Shown piece by piece: positions 32,711-41,525 of a DNA stretch of 64,000 nucleotides. Each line of letters starts with the position of its first letter. Position 1 is the stretch's first letter. Source of the stretch: Clostridia bacterium (GTDB lineage: Bacteria; Bacillota; DTU025); assembly GCA_034926675.1 (NCBI GenBank), contig JAYFQW010000012.1, positions 1-64,000 of the forward strand, read 5' to 3'. The notes beneath the pieces are model-generated. The model made no database searches. It had not been told where the DNA came from and was given only the letters and a program-made list of their open reading frames with translations. Both the position numbers and the translations under genes were made by a program.

Positions 32711-34093
32711 ATGATGGGTTGGAGGGCCTACGCCCGTAAGCACAGAGACAGGTTTCTATCCGACTTGATGGACTTACTCCGAATCCCGAGCGTGAGTGCT
32801 CTTCCGGAGCATGCCGGCGATGTACAGCGCGCCGCCCAGTGGATCGCGGATCGAATGACTGCTGCAGGCATTGAAGGCGCGAAGGTGATGCAGACCGGGG
32901 GCCACCCCGTAGTGTACGGAGAGTGGCTACATGCCCCCGGCAAGCCTACTGTGCTTCTGTACGGCCACTTCGACATCCAGCCGGCAGACCCCGTTGAACT
33001 GTGGAAGAAGCCTCCTTTTGAGCCCACGATAGTGGGCGATCGGATCTACGCCCGCGGCGCGGCAGATCCCAAAGGGAACATGATCATACCGATCCTGGCT
33101 GTCGAGGCCATGCTGCAGGGCGACGGGGCGCTTCCTGCCAATGTGAAGTTCTTCTTTGAGGGGCAGGAGGAGATCGGAAGCCCAGAAATCCCTGAGTTCG
33201 TTAGGCAGCACAGAGACCTCTTGGCGTGCGACTTTGCCCTCAGCTCCGACGGCAGCCAATTTAGCGAGACCGAGGGCGAGATTCTCATCGCCCGAAAGGG
33301 CCTGTGCGGCGTGCAGATAGACGTGCAAGGCCCTAGGTCTGACATGCACTCGGGCACATCGGGCGGAGCTATGCAGAACCCGATATACGCACTTGCCTAC
33401 ATTCTGTCTTCCATGCGCTCCCCTGATGGCAAGATCGATATAGAGGGATTCTTCGATAATGTAGTTCCGCTCACCGAAGATGACAGGGCGTCGATTGCGG
33501 TTGTTCCGTTTGACGATGATGAGTACAGGAGGCAACTGGGCGTAGACGAGCTGTTCGGCGAGCCTGGCTATACTACTTTGGAGCGGGCATGGGCCCGGCC
33601 CACCCTCGATTTTAACGGCGTCTGGGGTGGATTCCAGGGCGAGGGGAGCAAGACGGTACTACCCTCCAGGGCCGGCGCCAAGATCACCTGCAGGCTCGTT
33701 CCGAACCAGGAGCCTGAGGAGATTATGAGCCTCATAGAAGCGCACGTGGCCAAGTTCGCGCCGAAGGGCGCGAAGGCCGTCGTGACCCGGCAACCGGGCA
33801 CAGCCAGGCCCTACAGCATACCTAAGGACCACCCCGCAAATCGGCTGGCCCATGCAGTGCTGGAAGAGGTCTATGGCAAGCCTCCGTACTACGTGCGTAT
33901 CGGGGGCACTATAGCAGTGACCGGGATTCTCCTCGATATCCTCGGAATCCACACCGTCAGTTTTGGGTTTTGCCTAAGTGACGAGTGTTTCCATGCTCCC
34001 AACGAGTTCTTCCGCATAAGCAGCTGGGACCGCGGCCAATTAGCCTACTGCAAGCTATTTCACCAACTGGGCGAGCAGGGGTTGGAGGACTGA
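32711..34093 (+). CDS. M20/M25/M40-family metallohydrolase C
   Basis: Zinc peptidase/deacylase with all expected ligands: H86 and D88 in YGHFDIQPADP, the bridging D119 in RGAADPKG, the catalytic pair in FEGQEEIGSPE (E153-E154), and the late FHAPNEF His. Length (461 aa) fits PepV/ArgE-like dipeptidases of the M20A/F groups. The ATG at 32711 is 11 bases from GAGGGAG; the TTG at 32681 overlaps the upstream region without a site. It is the last gene of the transporter cluster and probably hydrolyses an imported dipeptide or N-acyl compound. Confidence 0.88.
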   Translation: MMGWRAYARKHRDRFLSDLMDLLRIPSVSALPEHAGDVQRAAQWIADRMTAAGIEGAKVMQTGGHPVVYGEWLHAPGKPTVLLYGHFDIQPADPVELWKKPPFEPTIVGDRIYARGAADPKGNMIIPILAVEAMLQGDGALPANVKFFFEGQEEIGSPEIPEFVRQHRDLLACDFALSSDGSQFSETEGEILIARKGLCGVQIDVQGPRSDMHSGTSGGAMQNPIYALAYILSSMRSPDGKIDIEGFFDNVVPLTEDDRASIAVVPFDDDEYRRQLGVDELFGEPGYTTLERAWARPTLDFNGVWGGFQGEGSKTVLPSRAGAKITCRLVPNQEPEEIMSLIEAHVAKFAPKGAKAVVTRQPGTARPYSIPKDHPANRLAHAVLEEVYGKPPYYVRIGGTIAVTGILLDILGIHTVSFGFCLSDECFHAPNEFFRISSWDRGQLAYCKLFHQLGEQGLED

Positions 34094-34117
34094 TAGAGAA
34101 CTATAGGATCCCTGCCT

Positions 34118-34282
34118 GTTCACCGACACTTTCTTGAGGCCTTTGATCTTCGCAATCTAGGCGACTACGGCGTGGTCCGCGCCATTGACGCTGTGGACGC
34201 CCACCTGGTGCTGGAGAACGCCAAGGCCTCTTGCATCGCCATTGGGAACCACCTGCCCTTACCCGAATCTGACACCGAGTAG
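34118..34282 (+). pseudogene. HEPN-domain protein, C-terminal relic
   Basis: A ~54-codon frame without a start, reading HRHFLEAFDLRNLGDYGVVR, then LVLENAKASCIAIGNHL and ending in TAG. The F-DLRN-x-x-DY pattern followed by the final helix is typical for the end of small HEPN-domain proteins (the partner of MNT-type nucleotidyltransferases). The rest of the gene is absent. The 250 bases up to the next gene (34283-34531) show nothing else I can name. Confidence 0.5.
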
Positions 34283-34531
34283 CCAAACGCGTGGGGCAGT
34301 AGCAAGCGACGTCTCTCATCTGCTCCTCGACCTGGGCGGCGCAGGCGGACAATACGGACTTTGAACTCAGGGACTTCTCAGGAAGTTGAGAAGAGATCCG
34401 ATTGTCCAGGTGAAAAAACGAATTGGCTCCGGAGAACCGCAGTTGATCAGGCCGGAACGAGGCCGTGCGCGGAGTGAGTATATTGGCAGCCGCCAACCTG
34501 GTATGCTTGGGGAGAAAGGAGGCATTACGCC

Positions 34532-34945
34532 ATGGAGATTGTCGCAAAAGGAGCGCAGCTGTTGGCAAGATGCGGCGAGATTGCCCTAGCGTCAATCAGC
34601 GAGCAAGGCTACCCCCGGGTTTGCGTACTCTCAAGAACCAAATCGGAAGGCCTTAAGAGACTCTGGGTTTCGACCGGCGCGGAATCGACGAAGGTCAGGC
34701 ATTTCAAGGCGAATCCCAAAGCAGGCGCCTGTTTCTACAGGGGCAATGATAGCGTGACCTTAGGCGGTACGGTAACTCTGATCCAGGATCGGGCGGTTAA
34801 GGCCGAGATGTGGCTGGATTGGTTCATCAATCATTATCCTGGCGGGATCGACGACCCGAACTACTGCATACTCGAATTTCGAACCGAGGAAGCCACCCTC
34901 TGGATCGACAAGGAGTTCGTCACCTTGGGTGGTGAGCAATCATGA
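34532..34945 (+). CDS. pyridoxamine 5'-phosphate oxidase-fold flavoprotein
   Basis: 137-residue split-barrel (PNPOx-like) protein that should bind FMN or a related cofactor. Features: LLARCGEIALASISEQGYPR at the N-terminus, WVSTGAESTKVRHFKANPKA, and the C-terminal EFRTEEATLWID strand, as in small general-stress-protein-26-like members. AAGGAGG lies 10 bases before the ATG. Its stop overlaps the next gene's ATG by 4 bases, so it is co-translated with the DUF3795-S51 fusion. Confidence 0.85.
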   Translation: MEIVAKGAQLLARCGEIALASISEQGYPRVCVLSRTKSEGLKRLWVSTGAESTKVRHFKANPKAGACFYRGNDSVTLGGTVTLIQDRAVKAEMWLDWFINHYPGGIDDPNYCILEFRTEEATLWIDKEFVTLGGEQS

Positions 34946-35814
34946 TCGACTCACGCTGCGGGCTTCACTGTACGGGCTGTGCGTGGAAAGAATCTCACGG
35001 TTGCGGCGGCTGTATAGCCACCGAGGGACATCCATTTCACGGCGAATGCCGGATCGCTGTGTGCTGTCAGGACAAGGGCCTTACCCATTGCGGTGAATGC
35101 GACATGATTCCCTGCGACCAATTGCATGCCTACTCCTACCTCGATCCCGAACACGGCGACCATCCGCCGGGGGCGCGGGTGGCCGTCTGCCGGAAATGGG
35201 CGGCCGAGCGGGGATGCCAGGCCTGGAGCAGAGTGCTGCTGACCTCGGCGGGGTTTGAGGACCTGGCCGGCCAGCAAAAGCCCAATATTGTGAAGCGGTT
35301 CTTGAAGATGCTTGGCAAACCGGCCAGCGCCGCCAAGGCATTGTTTATCCCCACCGCCGCTGTTGACGCCGAGGCAAAAGAGATGGCGAAGGAGTGCCGG
35401 AACGAACTCATTCGGGCGGGAATCCTCCCCGAAAACATCACCACCCACGATGTTGATGGTAGCCTGAGCGCCGCGGAAGCCATGAAGTTCGACGCCGTCT
35501 ATGTTACCGGCGGCACCACCCGACGTCTACTTCGGCGCATCAAGGAAACCGGCTTTGACGCGATCATCAAGAGAATGGTATACGCCAACAAAGTCTACAT
35601 CGGAGTGAGCGCGGGCAGCCTCATTGCCGCGCCCTTCATCGACGGTTCGCGCGATGGCCAGATGACCGGGCTGGCGCTGGTTCATGCGTACCTATCCGTC
35701 CATCAACCGGAAGGTGCGCCCGCCCGAACCGATTTGCCGTTGCCGCACTTGCCCTTGACCGATCGCCAAGCACTTGCCGTCAGTTGGAATGGGTATGAGC
35801 TTATTGAGGATTGA
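34942..35814 (+). CDS. fusion of a Cys-rich DUF3795 domain to an S51 (dipeptidase E-like) peptidase
   Basis: Residues 1-90 are Cys-rich (CGLHCTGCAWKESHGCGGC, then CCQDKGLTHCGECDMIPC), the pattern of DUF3795, which probably binds metal. Residues ~105-290 form a class I glutamine-amidotransferase-like S51 peptidase: KALFIPTAAVD, VTGGTTRRLLRRIKE, and the nucleophile elbow IGVSAGSLIAAPF with Ser in G-x-S-A-G-S; a His follows in PHLPLTDRQ. S51 enzymes cleave Asp-X dipeptides or cyanophycin-like chains. The two domains are in one uninterrupted frame. Confidence 0.8.
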   Translation: MIDSRCGLHCTGCAWKESHGCGGCIATEGHPFHGECRIAVCCQDKGLTHCGECDMIPCDQLHAYSYLDPEHGDHPPGARVAVCRKWAAERGCQAWSRVLLTSAGFEDLAGQQKPNIVKRFLKMLGKPASAAKALFIPTAAVDAEAKEMAKECRNELIRAGILPENITTHDVDGSLSAAEAMKFDAVYVTGGTTRRLLRRIKETGFDAIIKRMVYANKVYIGVSAGSLIAAPFIDGSRDGQMTGLALVHAYLSVHQPEGAPARTDLPLPHLPLTDRQALAVSWNGYELIED

Positions 35815-35933
35815 AGCACAGGACAGTGTACGGCGCAATGGTTTCCGCATCGGTTGCGGGATTCGGTTGTGGAGTTCAACCAACAGGCAGATTAGATCAA
35901 GACGCCTGATCTTGGCCGAGAGGGGTGCAGTGA

Positions 35934-36171
35934 TTGACGGAAGCCAAGTACTTCGTAGATCTGGCCTTTTCGCTCAGTGACTGCGCCGTATGCGGGCAAT
36001 GCGCCGGATTCGCCGGCCAGCCATGCGTCAATCCCAGAAAGGGCGCGTCCGGCCTTTCACAGTGTGGGCATTGATGCTTTCAAGACCGTGCACCGGTTCG
36101 GCTTGCCGCTGGACACACTCAAGAGCCAAGAGGAAACGCCCAACTGGTACTCAGCCGTGTTCATTGAGTGA
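35934..36171 (+). pseudogene. DUF2284 metal-binding protein, truncated and frameshifted
   Basis: C-terminal part of a DUF2284 protein in two frames. The first gives AKYFVDLAFSLSDCAVCGQC and AGQPCVNPRK; the second, from about 36030, gives PERARPAFHSVGIDAFKTVH and ends in YSAVFIE. Together they match the family end (C-x-x-C-x-x-C, then the P-E-x-A-R-P and VGID motifs), so one base was gained or lost near 36035. The N-terminal part is missing. Confidence 0.6.
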
Positions 36172-36571
36172 CACGCCGCATTAGCCGAAACCGTCTGCTC
36201 TCATCGAGCTGCCCGGGGCATCTGGTCGGACAGTTGCGGGTGGGCCATCAGGATACTCCCGAACGGCGAGTCCGATAGCAAGACAACACTATCGCACTGT
36301 TGATCATCCCATTTTAAGGCACTATCTCTAACAAGTGGCCGTACAAGCATATCAACAGCGTGGACGGATTTCGGATACGGAAATCCTCCAAGTCTCCGAC
36401 CAATCCTCTTGTTCGAGTGTTCGGCACGCCAAAGAGGTTCCGAGACATAGTCGAAACCCAGATGGGTGCGGCACTCTAGTCTGACAGAGACGCCCCACGA
36501 GCAGTGCCTCACGAACACGTTCTGCGTTCGGTGCAAACCTCTCCCTCGGAGCCTGCACGATATGGCTCAGC
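36172..36571. other. intergenic stretch without a recognised gene
   Basis: About 400 bases between the DUF2284 relic and the sialic-acid-type operon promoter. Reading frames here are short and lack ribosome binding sites. I see no RNA structure or repeat I can name. Confidence 0.4.
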
Positions 36572-36603
36572 ACTTGACAAGTTATCTAGTTAACTATTAT
36601 TCT
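36572..36603 (+). promoter_or_regulatory. promoter and probable GntR operator of the sialic-acid-type operon
   Basis: TTGACA (36574-36579) and a -10-like TATTCT (36598-36603; TTATTC one base earlier gives 17-base spacing) form a good sigma-70-type promoter. Two perfect palindromes overlap it: ACTTGACAAGT (36572-36582) around the -35 box and TAGTTAACTA (36587-36596) in the spacer. The palindromes are likely binding sites of the GntR regulator encoded 33 bases downstream, giving autoregulation. Confidence 0.6.
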
Positions 36604-36635
36604 AGACATACATACAAGCCGGGCGGTTCACGTGT

Positions 36636-37391
36636 ATGGCGGGATGGTGTAAGCAATTGACGCTTAACAGGCGCACTTCAATACCTCTATACGTTCAGAT
36701 CAAGGAACAGCTGGCGGGCGCGATCCGATCAGGCAAATGGCAGCCGGGCGACAGGGTTCCTTCTGGGCCTGAGCTGTCAGATGAATACGGAGTCAGCGTG
36801 ATGACTGTCCGCCAGGCCATAGGTGAGCTCGTCAACGAGGGCGTGCTGGTTTCTGAACGAGGGCGGGGAACATACGTCGCGCGGCAGAAACTGTCTACAA
36901 GGCTTCCTTACTTCATCGGTTTCACTACGGAGATGAAGTTGAGGGGCTATGAACCGAAAACTCTGATCATTGGCAAGGGAGTCACGGATGCGAATGCTGA
37001 TATCGCAGCGCGGCTGGCGATTCCAGACGGCAGCCGAGTCGTGTGGTATGACCGGTTGAGGCTTGCCGACGGTGAACCCATCTGTTACGAAACCTCGTAT
37101 TTCAGCTATGGCCGATTCCCCGATTTTCCGTTTCCGGAGGGTGAATACGTATCCTCCTACTACATCTTTGAGAAGGAATACGGAGTCCAAGTGGTCAGGG
37201 CTGAGCAGGCGTTTCACGCAGTGAAGGCTACTGCCAAGCAAAGCAAAATACTGCAGATTCCGCCTGAGTCGCCGGTATTGCTGCTGGTGAGTACCGAGTT
37301 CGATGGTGAGGACTCTCCAGTGCAGTTCACGTTAGGGGCATACCGTGGTGATCGCTATAACATCATGGTAGAGCGCATGAGGCGAGACTAA
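36636..37391 (+). CDS. GntR-family regulator (HutC/NagR-type, UTRA domain)
   Basis: Regulator with a winged HTH (IPLYVQIKEQLAGAIRSGKW, then DEYGVSVMTVRQAIGELV and GRGTYVA) and a UTRA effector domain (LPYFIGFTTEMKLRGYEPKT onward), the layout of NagR/YvoA, which bind amino-sugar phosphates. It is the first gene of the sialic-acid-type operon, 15 bases from the kinase gene, and probably controls the promoter at 36572-36603. ManNAc-6-P or GlcNAc-6-P is a reasonable guess for the ligand. Confidence 0.87.
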   Translation: MAGWCKQLTLNRRTSIPLYVQIKEQLAGAIRSGKWQPGDRVPSGPELSDEYGVSVMTVRQAIGELVNEGVLVSERGRGTYVARQKLSTRLPYFIGFTTEMKLRGYEPKTLIIGKGVTDANADIAARLAIPDGSRVVWYDRLRLADGEPICYETSYFSYGRFPDFPFPEGEYVSSYYIFEKEYGVQVVRAEQAFHAVKATAKQSKILQIPPESPVLLLVSTEFDGEDSPVQFTLGAYRGDRYNIMVERMRRD

Positions 37392-37405
37392 GGGAAGGCG
37401 CGGAT

Positions 37406-38419
37406 ATGAGCATGGATGATCAGCTCTTTCTGGGGTTTGATGGCGGTCAAAGCGGATCCCGCGCCGTGCTTGTGGATGGCGCAGGGCACATCGTGGAAAC
37501 GGCCTCGGGGCCTGCTTTTGACCATCTGAACGCTGTGGGCGGAGTTGACAAGATACGTCGTGCGTTCGGGGCATGCCTGGAAGTTCCCGGCATCCGGAAT
37601 GCGGCTGTGAAGAGCGCTTTCTTCGGCCTCACCGGGTTGTGCTCGCCGGAAGCGCCTGAAAGCGGGCCGTTGCGCGAGATCCTCGGCCAGTGCTTCACAG
37701 CTGGTCTTGTGGTTCTTGACAACGACTCCGTCTCCTGCTGGGCGGGGGCTCTGGGGGGAGAACCCGGTGTGGTTGTTGCGGCGGGAACCGGCGTCGTCGC
37801 GTATGGCGAAAAGGCCCGGGGGCTTCACGCCGCCAGGCTGAGCGGATGGGGGAACATCATGGGCGACTTGGGCGGCGCCTACGACATCGGGCGTAAGGCG
37901 TTGCAGAAGGTCACAGCCGCCGAGGATATGGGAGATGATTGCAGCTCCCTAAAGCAGCGCGTACTTGAACACTTCGGCCTTCCCGACCTCAGGTCTCTTC
38001 AGGCCCTTCTATATCAGAGTGAAAGCAAGGTCGGGCTGGTGGCGCAGTGCTCGAAGGTCGTGGGTTGCGGTGCACAGACGGGCGATCCCGTGTGTGTCGA
38101 GATCCTTCAGAATGCCGGCTGCGAGCTCGGGCGCCTGGCTGTGCGAACCGCAGAAGTGCTGGGCTGGAGCGATGATGATGCCGTGGAGTTCTCCATGGCC
38201 GGGGGGGTGTTCAACGCAGGGCCTGCACTGGTGGAATCCTACGTAGAAACCATCTGCCGCGCTTATCCGAAGGCAGCCGTGAAGGCCCCCATGTTCGAGC
38301 CAGTGATCGGCGCTGCATTGATGGCCCTGAGTCAGGCCGGTGTGGAGACGGTTCGTGTCCATGGGTTGACGAGCGTTCGGAGCGAATGGGGGAAACGGAA
38401 TGAAGCATGGGGAGTATGA
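37406..38419 (+). CDS. BadF/BadG-type sugar kinase (N-acetylhexosamine kinase-like)
   Basis: ASKHA-fold kinase of the BadF/BadG/BcrA/BcrD family that includes N-acetylglucosamine kinases. Motifs: phosphate-1 LFLGFDGGQSGSRAVLVD, GLTGLCSPEAP, VLDNDSVSCWAGAL with the catalytic Asp, VVAAGTGVVAYG (phosphate-2) and SMAGGVFNAGPALV (adenosine). In this operon it should phosphorylate ManNAc at O6 for the NanE epimerase, the job done by a ROK-family NanK elsewhere. It overlaps nanE by 20 bases. GlcNAc is an alternative substrate. Confidence 0.85.
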   Translation: MSMDDQLFLGFDGGQSGSRAVLVDGAGHIVETASGPAFDHLNAVGGVDKIRRAFGACLEVPGIRNAAVKSAFFGLTGLCSPEAPESGPLREILGQCFTAGLVVLDNDSVSCWAGALGGEPGVVVAAGTGVVAYGEKARGLHAARLSGWGNIMGDLGGAYDIGRKALQKVTAAEDMGDDCSSLKQRVLEHFGLPDLRSLQALLYQSESKVGLVAQCSKVVGCGAQTGDPVCVEILQNAGCELGRLAVRTAEVLGWSDDDAVEFSMAGGVFNAGPALVESYVETICRAYPKAAVKAPMFEPVIGAALMALSQAGVETVRVHGLTSVRSEWGKRNEAWGV

Positions 38420-39122
38420 AGCACCGGTTCTAGACCGGCTTCAGGGCGGACTGATCGTGTCATGCCAGGCGATGTACAGCGATAGCCCTACGAATTCGCC
38501 GGCCGTCTTGTGCGCCATGGCTGCCGCGGCTTGCCGGGGAGGAGCGTGCGGTATCAGGGCCAACAGGCCGGAGAATATCCGTGCAGTCAGGAGCGCTGTG
38601 GCGGTCCCCTTGATCGGCCTCTTTAAGGACTCGATGCCAGGGCACGACGTGTACATAACGCCCACCTTCGAGCATGCCCGGCTGGTGGCAGAAGCCGGGG
38701 CCGACATTGTGGCGCTCGACGGCACTGCCCGTCCACACCCGGGCGAACTCGACATGGCAACTGTGGTCCGCAGAATACACGAGGACTTAGGAAAGCTCGT
38801 CATGCTCGATATATCCACATATGAGGAAGGGCTGGAAGCGGAGGGGTTAGGGGCTGACATAGTGTCAACGACCCTGGCGGGATATACCGCGTACAGCCGC
38901 CAGTTCGACGGGCCTGACCTGGATTTAGTCGTGCGCCTCTCCGCGGCCTGCAGGATACCTGTGGTCGCGGAAGGCAGATTCGAGCACCCCGACCAGGTGA
39001 GGGTGGCGATGCAGGCCGGAGCCTTTGCGGTTGTGGTCGGGCGTGCCATCACCGATCCCGAGCACATAACCGCCAGCTATGTGGAAGCCGCAAACACGTG
39101 GAAGGCGAGGGCTGTAAAATGA
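38400..39122 (+). CDS. nanE: N-acetylmannosamine-6-phosphate 2-epimerase
   Basis: TIM-barrel epimerase converting ManNAc-6-P to GlcNAc-6-P. Family motifs: GGLIVSCQAMYSDSPTNSPA at the start, GACGIRANRPENIRAVR, VPLIGLFKDSMPGHDVYITP, GADIVALDGTARPHP and VVAEGRFEHPDQVRVAMQAG. The catalytic Lys is in the GLFKD motif and the Glu in VAEGR. Length (240 aa) is normal. It overlaps the kinase gene by 20 bases and the lyase gene by 4 bases (ATGA), so the three are expressed together. Confidence 0.93.
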   Translation: MKHGEYEAPVLDRLQGGLIVSCQAMYSDSPTNSPAVLCAMAAAACRGGACGIRANRPENIRAVRSAVAVPLIGLFKDSMPGHDVYITPTFEHARLVAEAGADIVALDGTARPHPGELDMATVVRRIHEDLGKLVMLDISTYEEGLEAEGLGADIVSTTLAGYTAYSRQFDGPDLDLVVRLSAACRIPVVAEGRFEHPDQVRVAMQAGAFAVVVGRAITDPEHITASYVEAANTWKARAVK

Positions 39123-40039
39123 GCGCTCTCTCCGGAATCATCACCCCTCTGGTCACGCCTTTCTGCGATGACGGGGCGCTGGATTGCGAGTCCCTTGAGC
39201 GACTGGTCGAATTTCAGATAGTAAGCGGAGTTCACGGTCTCTTCCTGTTTGGTTCATCAGGGGAGTTCGCGGCCCTCACAGAGTCTCAGAGAGACCTGGC
39301 GCTCGTAACTGTCATCCGCGCTGCTGCCGGGAAGGCTCCGGTTCTTGTGGGAGTCAGCGACAACTCCACAGTCCGGGTAATAGAAAGATGCCGGCAGGCG
39401 CTAGACTGCGGAGCCCAGGGGTTAGTCATAACGGCCCCATTCTACCACGTGAACAGCCAGTCCGAGATAGTGGACCACTTTTCGGCGATCCATGCTGCTG
39501 TCCGCCTTCCCATATACGCCTACGACGTGCCAGTGTTGGCCAAGGCGAAGATCGAGCCCAAAACCGTCAAGAAACTAGCCTCCGACGGCGTGATATCGGG
39601 CTTGAAAGACAGCTCCGGCGACATGTCGGGCTTGCGCCAGATCATCATCGAGACTGCCGGCATCGAGGGGTTCAGCGTTTTCACAGGCATGGAACTGCTT
39701 GTGGATACCGCCCTCCTGATGGGCGCATCCGGCGCAGTTGCGGGTTTGGCGAACGTTGCGCCTCGCGATTATGTGGAGCTGTTCGACGCGTGCGAGTTGG
39801 GGGACTGGGAACGTGCTGTCAGTATCCAGACCAGGCTGACCAGGCTTTTCGACATCGTGTACATAGGAGCCCCCGGAGGCGGTTACTCGGCCGGCGCACT
39901 CTCGGCTTTCAAGGCTGCTCTTGTGTGTCGCGGCATCCTGAAAACCCCCAAGATGGCTGCGCCGATGAGGAGCCTGGATCGCGAAGGTGTGGAGAAGGTA
40001 CGCCAAATGCTGCAGTGCCTGCAGTTCTCTACAGAATGA
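39119..40039 (+). CDS. nanA: DapA/NanA-family lyase, probable N-acetylneuraminate lyase
   Basis: Class I aldolase of the dihydrodipicolinate synthase/NanA family, 306 residues. Motifs: GIITPLVTPFCDDGALD, HGLFLFGSSGEFAALT, ITAPFYHVNSQSEIV, YAYDVP (with the catalytic Tyr) and GLKDSSGDM (Schiff-base Lys). The sequence alone cannot separate NanA from KDG or DHDPS aldolases, but the position directly after nanE with ATGA overlap makes sialic acid lyase the best call. The ATG at 39119 is chosen over an in-frame start at 39098 inside nanE. Confidence 0.82.
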   Translation: MSALSGIITPLVTPFCDDGALDCESLERLVEFQIVSGVHGLFLFGSSGEFAALTESQRDLALVTVIRAAAGKAPVLVGVSDNSTVRVIERCRQALDCGAQGLVITAPFYHVNSQSEIVDHFSAIHAAVRLPIYAYDVPVLAKAKIEPKTVKKLASDGVISGLKDSSGDMSGLRQIIIETAGIEGFSVFTGMELLVDTALLMGASGAVAGLANVAPRDYVELFDACELGDWERAVSIQTRLTRLFDIVYIGAPGGGYSAGALSAFKAALVCRGILKTPKMAAPMRSLDREGVEKVRQMLQCLQFSTE

Positions 40040-40127
40040 GAGGTGATGTGATGGGCAGGTTCTGAGCCGCTATCGTGGGATCACTCAGCCGAGTATTCTT
40101 CAGTGCCAAAGAACAGGAGGTTTAGTC

Positions 40128-41411
40128 ATGAAGAGAGTAGTGACGATACTGCTGATGACCGTTCTGTTACTGTCGGCGCATGTAGCTGCGCAGGCGCCCG
40201 CCACTCAGCTCAAAGCGGAGGTCACCTGGTGGAGCTTTCCCAACTTCCTCACCGTTGATGGCATCCCTGGTAAGCACGAGCAATCGATCATCAAGGCCTT
40301 CAATGCCAAGTATCCTAACATCAAAGTCAACATAGAGATGATCGATTTCGCTTCCGGCCCCGAGAAGATCGTTACGGCGATTCAGGGCGGGACCGCCCCT
40401 GACGTGCTGTTCGACGCCCCAGGCCGCATCATCGACTACGGGAAGAACGGCGTTCTGGCCAACCTGAACGACATGTTCACAGCTGAGTTCATCAAAGACG
40501 TCAACAACAAGAACGTGATCGATGCCTGCAAAGTCGGCAGCAACTTCTACATGTACCCGATCTCGACTGCCCCGTTCCTGATGGCGTTCAACAAAGACAT
40601 GCTGCAGAAGCATGGCCTGCTGCACATGCTGCCCACCGAGGGCGACAGAACATGGACCACCAGCCAGTACACGGCGCTGCTCAAAGCCCTCAAGGCGAAG
40701 AATGAGCGAGGGGCCATCGTATTCTGCATCTCGCAAGGCGGCGACCAGGGCACGCGCGCTTTCATGGCGAACCTGTTCAACTCCTCTATCACAGACGCTG
40801 CTGTCACCAAGTACACCATCAACGACAGCAACGGCGTGAAGGGGCTCCAGTACGTGGTGGACGCCATCAAGGACGGGTTGCTTCTGAATGGATCTGCCTC
40901 TGACGGAACGGGGGCGATTGACGAGTTCTGCGCGCAGCGCGTATCCCACACTATCCTGTTCTCGCCTGGTCTTCAGGCGGTGAAACAGCATATGACCAAC
41001 TTCGAGCCCATCATGGCGCCGTATCCTTCCGAGAATGGGACCCCCGCGCTTGAGTATCTCATCGATGGGTTCTGCGTGCTCAACAACGGCGACGCGAACC
41101 GGATCAAGGCTGCCAAACTTCTCATCGACTTTATCTGCAACGATCCGGTTTGGGGGCCGAAGAACGTAGTAGCAACGAACACCTTCCCGGTCAGGTCCTC
41201 CTTCGGCAACCTGTACAAGGGCGATGGGACTATGACGTTCCTGGCCGGCCTGACGAAGTACTATGCTCCTTACTACAACACCATTAACGGTTTTGCCGCG
41301 ATGCGCACGGCGTGGTTCCCGGCACTTCAGGCTGCGTTCTCAGGCGAGAAGACCGCGAAGAAGGCCCTCGACGATTTCGTGAAAGCCGCTAACGAGTCCA
41401 TCAAGCGGTGA
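40128..41411 (+). CDS. sugar ABC transporter substrate-binding protein (family 1)
   Basis: Extracytoplasmic binding protein of the MalE-like family 1. A signal sequence (KRVVTILLMTVLLLSAHVAAQ) is followed by VTWWSFPNFL, IKAFNAKYPNIKVNIEMIDF and GGTAPDVLFDAPGRI, which are classical for the family. An AACAGGAGG site lies before the ATG. Two permease genes follow. In this operon it should bind sialic acid or a related amino sugar. Confidence 0.9.
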   Translation: MKRVVTILLMTVLLLSAHVAAQAPATQLKAEVTWWSFPNFLTVDGIPGKHEQSIIKAFNAKYPNIKVNIEMIDFASGPEKIVTAIQGGTAPDVLFDAPGRIIDYGKNGVLANLNDMFTAEFIKDVNNKNVIDACKVGSNFYMYPISTAPFLMAFNKDMLQKHGLLHMLPTEGDRTWTTSQYTALLKALKAKNERGAIVFCISQGGDQGTRAFMANLFNSSITDAAVTKYTINDSNGVKGLQYVVDAIKDGLLLNGSASDGTGAIDEFCAQRVSHTILFSPGLQAVKQHMTNFEPIMAPYPSENGTPALEYLIDGFCVLNNGDANRIKAAKLLIDFICNDPVWGPKNVVATNTFPVRSSFGNLYKGDGTMTFLAGLTKYYAPYYNTINGFAAMRTAWFPALQAAFSGEKTAKKALDDFVKAANESIKR

Positions 41412-41525
41412 ACCTGGCGCTAGTCGAGTCGATTACCTCTTGCGTCCCCCCTGGCGTCTTGCCCTTCGAGGTTGCCCAGTGGGGGACGCACCTCGAGCAT
41501 CATGAGGAGACTGGAGTGACGGCGT

